Part shown: positions 10,384 through 20,824 of the stretch, one piece after another
Numbering within the stretch: position 1 is the first letter of the stretch
Layout of the letters: each line of letters starts with the position of its first letter
NCBI GenBank assembly: GCA_036867785.1
Contig: CP145420.1
Coordinates: 1,196,906-1,260,905 of the forward strand
Length of the DNA: 64,000 nt
Direction: 5' to 3'
Source: Plasmodiophora brassicae
Lineage: Eukaryota; Endomyxa: Phytomyxea; Phytomyxea; Plasmodiophorida
Program-made: the position numbers and the translations under genes
Notes under the pieces: generated by a model
What the model was told of the DNA's origin: nothing
The model's input: the letters and a program-made list of their open reading frames with translations, nothing else
Database searches by the model: none

Positions 10384-13165
10384 TCATCGGACGTCAGCGT
10401 GTCGGCCACCATCCCATGTGGACTGCGCCCCGGCAGGACGCGGGCAGGCCCGGGTGCCAGCGTGTCGTTGTCGTCCGTCGTGGACGACGACGACGACGAT
10501 GCCGTGCCGATCGTGGCGTCCGCCGCCTTGGGCGTCGCTGTCGGCGCCCGCCACTGCCATGGCCGTCTGCCAGCCGTGATCCGGACGTCGTCGCTGATCA
10601 TCGAATGCCGTCGAGGCGTCGCCCGGCGACACCAAATTGCTGATCGCGAACGTCGGGAAGGGCGCGGCCGGCTGCTGCTGCTGGGGCATCGCGTAGGGCG
10701 CCAGGACGTCTCCCGGCTGGGCATACGCTGAGTACCGCCCCGGCGTGTACGCGGCCGAGTGGTACGCGGGCGGCGATGCCGCCAGCGGCTGAACGGGGAG
10801 CATGGTCGCCGGCGATGTCCTGAACGACCACGGTGGAGCGGGCGATGAGCCGGGGGCCGAGCCCTGACGCCGACTGGCGTAGGCGACGGCGAGCAGCAGC
10901 ACGAGCAGGACGCCGACCAGCGCGGTCAGTAGCGTCGCCGTGAACGTCCATGGTGCCAGGAGCGACGGTGACGACGTCCCGCCCGACGTCCCGCCCGACC
11001 CGGGCGGTCTGCTGGCCCCGGTCGCCGGCTGGAGGCAGGTCTGCGGGTCGGCCGTCGCCGGGCCGAAGACGCCCGGCGAGCACTGCCGCAGGTCGACCAG
11101 GACGACGCGAGCGCGCACGTTCGGGTCAATCGTCGACGTCAGCCGGTCGAGGAGCAGGTCGGCGTACAGCGACGAGGTCGGCGTGGCGAACGCGTGGACC
11201 AGGGCGACGGCCACGCTGGCCAGCTCGGTCAGGTTGCCCGGCGATGCCGTCGGCAGCAGGTAGAACGTGATCGTCGACTGGTCGGCGTTGGCGTTCAGGT
11301 GCACGCCCGTGAACCGTGCGGCGGATATGCCCGCCGTCGATGCCATGGCGTTGGCGAGATCGCGCGGCAGGTCCACGTTGGTCTCCGTCCAGGAATAGGT
11401 GGCCGTCCCGAGGCGCGCCGCCACTGTGAACCTGCGACAACAAAGAGGCGTTAGTCGCGCGCGCCTCCCGACCGCCACCGGATGCCATACGTACTGGTAG
11501 GCTTTGAAGGCCTTGCCAATAGGTAGTGCAAGCGGGGTCGCTGGCGCCGTACTTGTGATCGTGACGTCGCCCGCACCTGCCGCCGCGCTTGTTCTGCGGA
11601 CGCTGATCAGGGACGGGCGCCGCCTCGTTGACGTCCTGCGAGTAAGGGATCCCTTCGCTGACTGCGTCGGGACCGTCCGCAACGCCCTGCCAGTGGTCGA
11701 CGAGGGGCGGGCGTCCCCAATGTTTCGTATGGAGAACCATTTCCATTCCGACTGCTGGGCGCTGTTCTCCGGACTCGTCAGCGTGATCATGCACGTCTAG
11801 ACATGAGGGCAAGCATTCGTCAGGTGATCGGCGAGGTGCGTAGATACGCCTAGAGCAGGAGATACCTTGCCGGGCGTGAGGATGTTGGCGGTATACCCCT
11901 GGTAGGCGCCCTGATCCGAATAGTTGCACGGGTACGTGGCCGGCGTGTACGGGTTGATGGTCGGCCAGTCGTTGGCATCGATGCGCGCGAGGACGTTCTG
12001 CCACGTGCCTTTGCCCGTTTAGGGTGAGTCCACTAGCGCATTTGCCCGTGCTGGGGAGGTCTATCCACCAACCTCCTTTGACGCCTTCGCTATAGTCCAC
12101 GTACAGGGCGACGGCTACCGTGCTACACAGGGGGGGCGCCCCGACGTCATTCCCATGACGACACGTTGCAGAATCGCGGAGCAACGCGCGTACCTGCTGT
12201 TCGAGGCGCTGCGAACGATCAGCTTCATGCCGACGAACCGGCTGACAAACGCGGAATAGGGTACGGATGACGTCTCCGTCCTCGCCGAGGCCGACTGCGC
12301 GCGCAGGCATCATCGAACGAGACCGGGCGCGCTGTTGCAAAGGGGAATGGCCCTAGCTTACATAATGGGTCGCCAAGTACTGCTTCTGCATGCCGAATTG
12401 CCTACGCAGGCGTGGCCGTGTTATAAAGGCGCGGCGCCACGATACCAAACGCGGGCTCAGACCTGGATGCGAAGTAGGTTTTCGCCAGGTAGCACCTGAA
12501 GGAGCATTGATCTGCAACGACGACGACGACGTGGGCGCACAGTCATTCGATCGGGGTCATCACCCGAGCACGGCCCACGAGGGTCGTACCGGCCGACGAT
12601 GCGCCACCGGAGCGCGCCTGGATCATGAACCCGGTGAAAGCGGTACCGTTGAGGCCGGACGGGTTGCGGGCGTACACGGTCAGCTCGACATTGCCCCACC
12701 CGTACTTGTCGTTCGCGACAGACAGCGTCGGGGAACCTGTGCGGCCATCGCCCGTGATTTCAGTTCAGGGGTGAATGCCACTGCTGGCCCAGCAGGCGTA
12801 CCCGTGATCGTCATGAGGCCGTTGGCGATTCTCGCCGACCCGGGCCCGTGCAGTACCGACCGGCTGTCGAACGGGTCGACGGTGGCCCCGCCCGTCTGCA
12901 CGATCGACCGGTTGGTCGACCACGACGCCGCTGAGTACCAGGACATGTCGTCGTTCACCGTCGGGTACAGCATCTGGATGCCGTCTGGCCCCAGCCACTT
13001 GCTTGCTGGTGCTGCCGCTCCAGTCGATCGTGCACCTATTGCACTGATCGGCGTCGTTGTCCCCAGGGCACCTGTCATCGCAGTGCCAACGAGCAGGACC
13101 ACTGTGAACACGCCCTGCGGATCAAGCCGGGGCATGACGTCGATATCGCTGCCTCCTCTTTGCAT
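10384..13165 (-). CDS. Receptor-like membrane protein, tandem paralogue B (shifted tail)
   Basis: Same exon order as paralogue A. It starts with a signal peptide (MQRGGSDIDVMPRLDPQ) and LGPDGIQMLYPTVNDDMSW, continues through VALYVDYSEGVKGG and EWKWFSIRNIGDA, and enters the last exon at FTVAARLG. The final small intron (66 bases, after ..KAFKAY) has no in-frame stop, so reading through it is possible. The membrane helix (LLTALVGVLLVLLLAVAYA) and QQQQ tail follow. Compared with A, two bases are missing near 10563, so the frame changes and the protein stops at 10384. The ancestral tail (PGRSPHGMVADTLTSDD) survives untranslated in another frame down to 10359. Otherwise this copy looks intact. Confidence 0.72.
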
Positions 13166-13271
13166 GTGCCAAACCCCGATTACACCCCTGTAAGCAGGCG
13201 CGGTACGACCATTGTCCTCCCGATCGATCCCATATACGTGGCACTCCGATAGCCAACCCTTGTTTCATCCG

Positions 13272-13560
13272 GTACTGGTTAGCGTGGTCGTGGTCGATGC
13301 CGGGGGCCTCGTAGTCAGAGAGGCGACCACAGTCGACTACGATACCTTCCTATACGAAGGCAATAACTGCCAGGCCCTCGCCTCTCCCTGGTACACACCA
13401 TGTACGACCGGCCGAGGGGCGGGGCACATTGCAGGAGCTGGCTTGCAAGCGGATACTCCATCGCCGCGTACAGCACTCTTATATACACATACAGCGTGCG
13501 TTGCAACGCCTTGGAGTGGCCCGGTTCATAAGCACCTTTATATTGTTTGGGGATCAGGCA
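13272..13560. repeat. Conserved upstream block of the array, copy 2
   Basis: Second copy of the block at 9990-10285, sharing long identical runs such as CTTCCTATACGAAGGCAATA. It occupies the spacer between the start of paralogue B and the stop of paralogue C. No equivalent is obvious in the shorter spacer between C and D, which suggests that A and B separated from each other more recently. Confidence 0.7.
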
Positions 13561-13581
13561 ACTCATGAATAGAGCTGCCGG

Positions 13582-16388
13582 TCATTCGGCGACCCTGTCC
13601 CTGGATCGGTGTGGTGATATCGCAGGCAGAGGTGCGGTCGGCAGCGTATCGCCATCGTCCGTCGACGACGACATGTACGTATTGTCATGCTCTGCTGCCG
13701 CCATCGCCCTCCATCGCCTCTGCCGCGCATCGAGACGGTGTGCGGCCATCGTGGGCATCACCGCGGGGCCGCCAACGGAGGACGTCGTCGCGAGAGTCGG
13801 TGCGACGTACGTCTGCCCCGTCGGGTACATGCTCATCGTGGAGAGTTGCGGCTGGAAATACATTTGGGGCGCCGACGTCAGCGACTGGATCGGGAGCGCC
13901 ATGCTGCTGGGATGGACGGCCATGTGCGCCGGCGCTGACGACGAGTTACCTGGAGGCCTGCGCCTGCGCCGCCGGCAGTAGACCACGCCGGCACACGTGA
14001 TCGTCACGAGGGCGACGAGCGCGACGCCTGCCAGCGACAGCAGCATCTCCAGGGGCGTCCATGCCGTCAGGAACGATGCCAATACTCCTGCAGGGCGCGG
14101 GGTACCGGGCCCGGGTACCCTGTTTGGCGCCGGCGACGTCAACCTTGTTGTTGGCGTCGACGACGACGACGGCTGCAGGCAGGTATCGTGGAGCGCATCA
14201 GTATCGGCCGGTGCGAATACGCCCGGCGAGCACTGTTGCAGGTTGGCGAGGTCAGACCGGGCGCGGATGCTCGGGTCGATCGTGGACGTGACACGCCCGA
14301 GAAACAGGCTCGCGTACAGCGACGACGTGGGCGTGGCGAATGCACTCACGAGCACGAAGGCCACGTTGGCCATCTCCGTCAGATTCGAGGGCGATATCGT
14401 CGGCAGCAGGTAGAACGTGATCGTCGACTGGTCGGCGTTGGCGTTCAGGTGCACGCCCGTGAACCGTGCGACGGATATGCCCGCCGTCAATGCCATGGCG
14501 TTGGCGAGGTCGCGCGGCAGGTCGACGTTGATCTCCGCCCAGGAATAGGTGGCCGTCCCGAGGCGCGCCGCCACTGTGAACCTGCGACAACAAGCGTACC
14601 CGTATCAGTCCCGCGCCGTTGCATACGCGCCGCCCGACCACCGCCTGGTGCCCTACTGGTACGCTTTGAAGGCCTTGCCAATAGGCAACGCAAGCGGAGC
14701 CGCTGGCGCCGACGACGTGAGTACGGCTGCAATCCGCGACGACGACGACGGCGACGTCGCTTGGGCGGTACTTGTGATCGTGGACCTGATCACGCTTGTG
14801 ACGTCGCCCGCACCAGCCGCAGTGCCGGTTATGCGGACGCTGGTCGGCGAAGGGGGCCGCATCGTTGGCTTGCGAGTAAGGGATCCCTTCGCTGACTGCT
14901 TCGGGACCGTCCGCAACGCCCTGCTAGTTGTCGAGGGGCGGACACCCCCAATGTTCCGTATGGAGAACCATTTCCATTCCGACTGCTGGGCGCTGTTCTC
15001 CGGACTCGTCAGCGTGATCATGCACGTCTGGACAGGGCAAGCATTCGTCAGGTGATCGGCGAGGTGCGTGGATACGCCTAGAGCAGATACCTTGCCGGGC
15101 GTGAGGATGTTCGCGGTATAGCCCGGGTAGGCTCCTTGATCCGAATAATTGCACGGGTACGTGGCCGGCGTGAACGCGCTGTTGGTCGGCCAGTTATTGG
15201 CGTCGATGCGCGTGAGAACCTTCTGCCACGTGCCTTTGTCCATTTAACGTGAGCCAACAACCTGATCAGCACGTTGCCCATGCTGGGGAGGGCTATATAT
15301 CCACCGACCTCCGTTGACGCCTTCGGTATAGTCCACGTACAGGTCGACCGTCACCGTGCTATATTGTACGCAGGGGCGCCCCGACGTCATTCCCATACGA
15401 TATGTTGCAGAATCGCGGAGCATCGGGTCCCGTACCTGCCGTTCAACGCGCTGCGAACGATCAGCTTCATGCCGATGAACCGGCTGACAAACGCCGAATA
15501 GGGTACGGATGAGGTCGCCGTCCTCACCGAGGCCGACTGCGCACGCGCACCAACGACATGGTCTCAGGCATCATTGAACGAGACCGGAAGCACGGTTGCC
15601 AAGGGGCGTGGCGCTAGCTTACATAATAGGTCGGCAGGTACTGCTTCTGCATGCCGAGTTGCCTACGCAGGCGTGCCCGTGTTATAAGGGCGCGGCGCCA
15701 CGATATCTACGCGGGCACAGACCTGGATGCGAAGTAGGTTTTCGCCAGGTAGCACCTGAAGGAGCATTGATCTGCAACGACGACGACGACGTGGACGCAC
15801 GGTCATTCAATTGGGGGATCATCATCCGAGCACGGTCCACGAGAGTCGTACCGATCGATGATGCGCCGCCCGAACGCGCCTGGATCGTGAACCCGGTGGA
15901 GGCGGTGCCGTTGAGGCCGGACGGGTTGCGGGCGTACACGGTCAGCTCGACATTGCCCCACCCGTACTTGTCGTTCGCGACAGACAGCGTCGGGGAACCT
16001 GGTGCCCCCATCGCCCCATATCAGTTCAGGGGTGAATGCCACAGCTGGGCCAGCGACACGTCGAGCGTGCAGGCGTACCCGTGGTCGTCATGAGGCCGTT
16101 GACGATTCTCGCCGACCCGGCTCCATGCAGTATCGACCGGCTGTCGAACGGGTCGACGGTTGCCCCGCCGGTCTGCACGATCGACCGGTTGGTCGACCAC
16201 GACGCCGCTGAGTACCAGGACAGGTCGTCGTTCGCCGTCGGATACAGCATCTGGATGCCGTCCGGGCCAGCCATCTTGCCGGCCGGCAGCATTGACGTTG
16301 ACCGACCCCTCGAGCTGGTCCTGGCCACTGCCACCACCACGAAGCAGGCATGGACGAGCGCGAGCGTCAACAGCGGGTACGTCGGCAT
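13582..16388 (-). CDS. Receptor-like membrane protein, tandem paralogue C
   Basis: Nine-exon copy with the cleanest splice signals of the four. The signal peptide MPTYPLLTLALVHACFVVVAVA differs from those of A and B. The ectodomain reads through GPDGIQMLYPT, KYGWGNVELTVYARNPSGLNG, GFTIQARSGG, DQCSFRCYLAKTYF, KQYLPTYY, RFIGMKLIVRSALNG, STVTVDLYVDYTEGVNGG, TWQKVLTRIDANNWPT, YPCNYSDQGAYPGYTANI and EWKWFSIRNI. The last exon has the ANADQSTITF domain, a membrane helix (LLSLAGVALVALVTITCAGVV) followed by a basic stop-transfer run (CRRRRRR), and a tail ending in RDRVAE. The tail is the most diverged of the four and lacks the PGRSPHG motif. Intron phases match the other copies. Confidence 0.78.
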
Positions 16389-16649
16389 GGCAGGTGGGGA
16401 AACGCGGGCCCTCCGCCCGCTCCCAAAGGGTAAGCGACCTGTTTAATTGACCGAACTGGTGGTACCCCGCCTATTTGCGGGCCGGCTTCAGTCGAGTACC
16501 GGTGGAGGGACCTCGTTCCCTCTTACCAGGACCCTTACCTGGCCGACGACCACGATCACCATCAGCACGTCATGGACATGGCACAATACGTGGGCGAGCC
16601 TGCGACGACGACGTATTGAAACAAACGCGCCCCCAAACGTGTATCATGA

Positions 16650-19331
16650 TCAGGTGGCCATGGTGTCATGATCCGAGGTCAGCGTGGCGTCGGCGTCGTC
16701 GGCGACCAGGCCATGCGGGCTGCGACCCGGCACGCGCCGACGCCGGGCCGCCGACACGGGCGCCAGCGTGTCGGCGTCGTCCGCCGACGAGACCGTGTCC
16801 ATCGTGTCCTGGTCTGCGGTCGCCGCCCTCCATCGCCGCGTCTGTCGAGCATTCGGGCGTTGTTGTGTCGCAGGCGGTGCGTTGCCACCAGAGGAGGTCG
16901 ACGTGGCGGCCTGGGTGTCCAGCGTCGCGAAGGGCGACGGCGGCGCCTGCTGCTGCTGCGACGGCGACGGCAGCGAGTACGCCAGCATGGGCAACTGCGG
17001 CGCCTGGACGTACGCTGGCAGCGAATGCATCGGCATCATGGTGGGGCGCGCCGACGTCAGGAGCGGGGCGGGTGCGCGCCACGACGACCACGGGCGCCGG
17101 CGCCGCCGACAGCAGAACGCGGCGAGGCAGACGACGAACAGCAGGGCCAGGGCGGAACCGGATAGCGCCAGCAGCATCGGGATGGAGGTCCACGACGACC
17201 CGAGGAACGACGTCGACATGACCGCAGGTGATGTCGCGGGCCCCGGTCTGTTCGTGCCCGGCGACGAGGACGTCGTCGCCGTCGTCGTCGTTCGCTGGTC
17301 GGCGACGCACGTGTCCGGGTTGGCGGACGCGGGCCCGAAGACGCCCAGCGCACACTGCCGCAGGTCGACGAGGGTGACGCGGGCCCGCACGTTCGGGTCG
17401 ATCGTCGACGTGATGCGCCCGAGGAACAGGTCGGCGTACAGCGACGAGGCGGGGTCGGCGAACGCGTTGACCAGGTCGACGGCCACGCTGGACATCTCGG
17501 TCAGGTTGGAGGGCGACACCGTCGGCAGCAGCCAGAACGTGATCGTCGACTGGTCGGCGTTGGCGTTCAGGTGCGCGCCGGCGAACCGGGCCGCGGGCAG
17601 CCCCGTCGACAGGGCCAGGGCGTTCGCCAGGTCGCGCGGCAGGTCCACGCTGGCCTCGCGCGTCGTGTACGTCGTGGTGCCGAGGCGCGCCGCAACCGTC
17701 ACCCTGCGGAACGTGCCGCGTACACGCGTCAATGACGGGGACGAGGAAGGAGCGACGCAGCTGGTCGTTACTGGTAGGCCTTGAACACTTGCCCGATGAC
17801 GGGCAACGCGTATGGCGGCGGTGCTGTCGCCGTCGCTGCCGGCAGCACAGCGCTCGTCGCGGGTGCCAGAGCCTGCCGGGTCGTCGATCTGACGAGGGCG
17901 CCCGTGGCCCTCCTGCTGACGGTCCTCGTGGTGGTGGTGGCCGCCACCGGAGACGTCGTGGACGACATGGGCGGGCGGCGCGCGTTCGCCCCGATGTTGC
18001 GTATGGAGAACCACTTCCACTCAGTGGCCTGGGCGTCACTCACCGGGTCCGTCATCGTGATCGTGCATGTCTGTCGATAGGCGCGCGCGTGACGGTTCGT
18101 GGCACAGCAACGGCAGACGCGGCAGACGGACCTTGCCGGGCGCGAGAAAGTTGGCCAGGTACCCAGGGTAGGCGGCTGGGTTGTCCGAGTAATTGCACGG
18201 GTAGGCCGTCTGCGTGTTCCAGTTCGCGGCCCAGTCGTTGGCGTCGACACGGCCAATGACCTGCTGCCAGGTCCCTGCACGAAGTCAGAGCCGGTCGGGA
18301 CGGGGGGCGCGTGTGCGGTCAGTCATCACCTCCGCCGGCGCCTTCCGTGTAGTCCACGTACATGTCGACGGCGACGGTGCTGCGAGGCCCGCCCATGCAT
18401 CAGCCTGGGGCGACACACGCGACCGAGCGTCGCTGCATAGTACCTGCCGTTCGTGGCGTTGCGCACGATCAGCTTCATGCCCAGGAAGCTGCCGACGTAT
18501 GCCGAACTCGGGACGATCGACGTGGCCGTCCGGAACGATGACGACTAAACCGGTGGGCGCCCGTGTCAGCGACGACGCCATGCAATCATCGACACCGCCC
18601 CTACGTAGTACGTCGGCAGGTACTGCTTCTGCAGGCCGTACTGCCTGAGCGGACGCGCGCAGGTCAGCGTCGGGACGATCAGACGCGCTGTCATCACCTC
18701 ACCTGGTCTGCAGGTAGAGTTTGGCCAAATACGACCGGTACGAGCACTGATCTGACGGCGCGCTCAAACGTCAGCGGCGGGCGGGCGGTTGGCGGGACAG
18801 CAGGGGCCGCCCGGGGGGATCCGTATACCCGAGGAGGAGTACCCGCCGGAGCGTGCCTGAATCGTAAACCCGCTGTACGTGCCGCGGTAGGCGCCGGACG
18901 GGTTGCGCGCGTACACGGTCACCTCGACGTCGGCCCAGCCGTACTTGGCGTTCGTGACCGACACCGTCGGCGAACCTAAGCCCGTTCACATCGCGTACGG
19001 TGCGCGCATGGACGCGGGCCTGCCTACCGGCCATCGTCAGCAGGCCATTCGTGATGTTCGCTGCCCCGTATCCGTTCAGCAGCGACCTGCCATCCGCCGG
19101 GTCGGCGACGTCGCTGCCGGACACGGCCACGAAGCGATTCGCCGCCCATGCCGTCGCCGAGTACCACGACATGTCGTCGTGTACGCTCGGGTACAGCATC
19201 TGGATGCCATCCGGGCCCAGCACCTTTGGTGGCATCCGTGTCGACCGCGCAGGCAGGCTGGCGGTCCCTGCCACCCCGGACAAGTCCAGGCACACACGAA
19301 GGAACGCGAGCGCATGCAGCAGGTGCCTCAT
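16650..19331 (-). CDS. Receptor-like membrane protein, tandem paralogue D
   Basis: Fourth copy, with the same domain and intron layout. The start at 19331 gives a signal peptide (MRHLLHALAFLRVCLDLSGVAG) before LGPDGIQMLYPSVHDDMSW. Later motifs include KYGWADVEVTVYARNPSG, QCSYRSYLAKLYL, FLGMKLIVRNATNG and EWKWFSIRNIGA. The last exon has the ANADQSTITF domain, a membrane helix (LLALSGSALALLFVVCLAAF), RRRR, and a Gln- and Ser-rich tail carrying PGRSPHGLVADD near the end. It lies head-to-head with the plus-strand zinc-finger gene at 19725, so the ~390-base gap between them is probably a shared promoter region. Confidence 0.77.
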
Positions 19332-19724
19332 TGACGGAGGGCACCCGGGTCCCACGTTGATTCCCGCACACCCCTTCGCGCGCCCACCTATGCGTAGGAG
19401 AGGCGGGGAGGACAGAGGTACAGGTGCACGGTCGCGATCGACCCGCTGGTCGGACAGTAGTAGTGGCCCTCTCCTAGGCCTTCCTCCGCGTGCACCATGT
19501 GGTCGCACAGACGGGGGACCAGGGTATGTGCCTCCTACCGGCGGGGGCACTTATTTCGGAGGCGGCGCTGACGTGGCGTGGGGCCGCGGCTCTCTGTATT
19601 CGTCGGGTCCGGCGGCGCCAGGGGCCAGGCAGGGCCGACATCGCCTGTCCCCGTCTCCGTCGCAACACCCCCCTCGGACGGTCGTCCTCGTCGTCGAACC
19701 CGGCCAGCGCGCATCGCCATCATC

Positions 19725-20753
19725 ATGCAGTCGTCGTCCGATCACCGGATCACGCTGGACGCCCTGCCGGGCAGCGCAGTGCTGGCGTCGACGCCGGCGC
19801 CGCCATCGACCTGGCTCTACACGGCGCCGTCGCCGCCGGGCGCGTCCGACGACCCGCCGACGCCGTCGACCAGGTCGGTGTCGCTGCAGGCCCTGTTCGG
19901 CATGTACGACGCGCGCCTGCTGCCCTACGTCGACTGGCTGTCCAGGAACGGGTTCGCCCGGGTCGACCACGTCGGCGCGCTGACGCCCGACGAGCGCCGC
20001 TCCGTCTACGGGGCCGTGCGCCCCCCGATCCCCTACTCGCTTCAACTGCGCCTCGAGCGCCTGATCCGCACCGCCATGGGCGACCCGCTATCGCACAGCC
20101 AGCGCCACGCCGAGACGCAGACCTGCGACCCGACCCACGTCGTCGTCGTCGCTGCCGCCGCCGACTGCGTCGACCAGGCAACGCAGTGGGCGGATCCGGA
20201 CGCCGCCTCCAGCACCGCCCCTGTGCCGGGGGCGGTGCTGGCACCCGACGACCGCCCGGCGCCGTCGCCCACCGCCGCCGCGGTCGTGCCGGGCGAGGGC
20301 GCCGACGGCCTGTACTCGTGCCCGGTCTGCGCGGCCATGTTCACGCGGCAGGACGCGCTGACCGTGCACCACCGGGCGCACACGGGCGCGCGCCCGTTCG
20401 TCTGCGCCCGGCCCGCCTGCGGCAAGGGGTTCCGCTCGCGTACCTGCCTGCAGCGCCACGAACGCGGCCACGTCGACGAGCGCCAGTTCGTCTGCGCCCT
20501 GTGCGGCAAGGCGTTCAAGACGGTGGACGCGCTCGCCAAGCACCGCAAGGTGCACACGCAGGACAAGGCGCACCAGTGCGACATCTGCCGGCGGTCGTTC
20601 CGCCGCAAGGACAACCTGGCCGCCCACCGCCTGATCCACACGCGCGCCTACCCGTGCGACCTGTGCGACCAGACGTTCCGGTGGAAGTCGGGCCTCGCCG
20701 CGCACCGCCGGGCGCACGCCGACAGCACCAACAATGAAGTGCCGAACGGATAG
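19725..20753 (+). CDS. C2H2 zinc-finger protein with SAM-like N-terminus
   Basis: Intronless, 342 residues from the ATG at 19725. A more upstream ATG at 19578 is in frame, but its extension is low-complexity and overlaps the likely promoter. Residues ~50-110 (LFGMYDARLLPYVDWLSRNGF...LRLERLI) resemble a SAM helical domain. After an Ala/Pro-rich linker come five C2H2 fingers: CPVC-HH, CARPAC-H, CALC-H, CDIC-H and CDLC-H, with GAR- and DER-type linkers. The family binds DNA or RNA, so a transcription factor is the likeliest role. The combination with a SAM-like domain suggests it can also multimerise. The stop is only ~70 bases before the threonine dehydratase start. Confidence 0.82.
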   Translation: MQSSSDHRITLDALPGSAVLASTPAPPSTWLYTAPSPPGASDDPPTPSTRSVSLQALFGMYDARLLPYVDWLSRNGFARVDHVGALTPDERRSVYGAVRPPIPYSLQLRLERLIRTAMGDPLSHSQRHAETQTCDPTHVVVVAAAADCVDQATQWADPDAASSTAPVPGAVLAPDDRPAPSPTAAAVVPGEGADGLYSCPVCAAMFTRQDALTVHHRAHTGARPFVCARPACGKGFRSRTCLQRHERGHVDERQFVCALCGKAFKTVDALAKHRKVHTQDKAHQCDICRRSFRRKDNLAAHRLIHTRAYPCDLCDQTFRWKSGLAAHRRAHADSTNNEVPNG

Positions 20754-20824
20754 GTGATGACACCCTGGGCAGAGAGAGGGACGCGCCGCTCGCCCCACAC
20801 TGTCCCCAGTGCGACTGTCTGTCG

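Noticed and set aside
16666-18039. A 457-codon minus-strand frame overlapping paralogue D
   Set aside because: It is in the wrong frame relative to the conserved domain and membrane helix and is dominated by Arg/Ala/Pro.
19490-20737. A 415-codon plus-strand frame over the zinc-finger gene
   Set aside because: It is shifted against the five clear C2H2 fingers and reads as low complexity.
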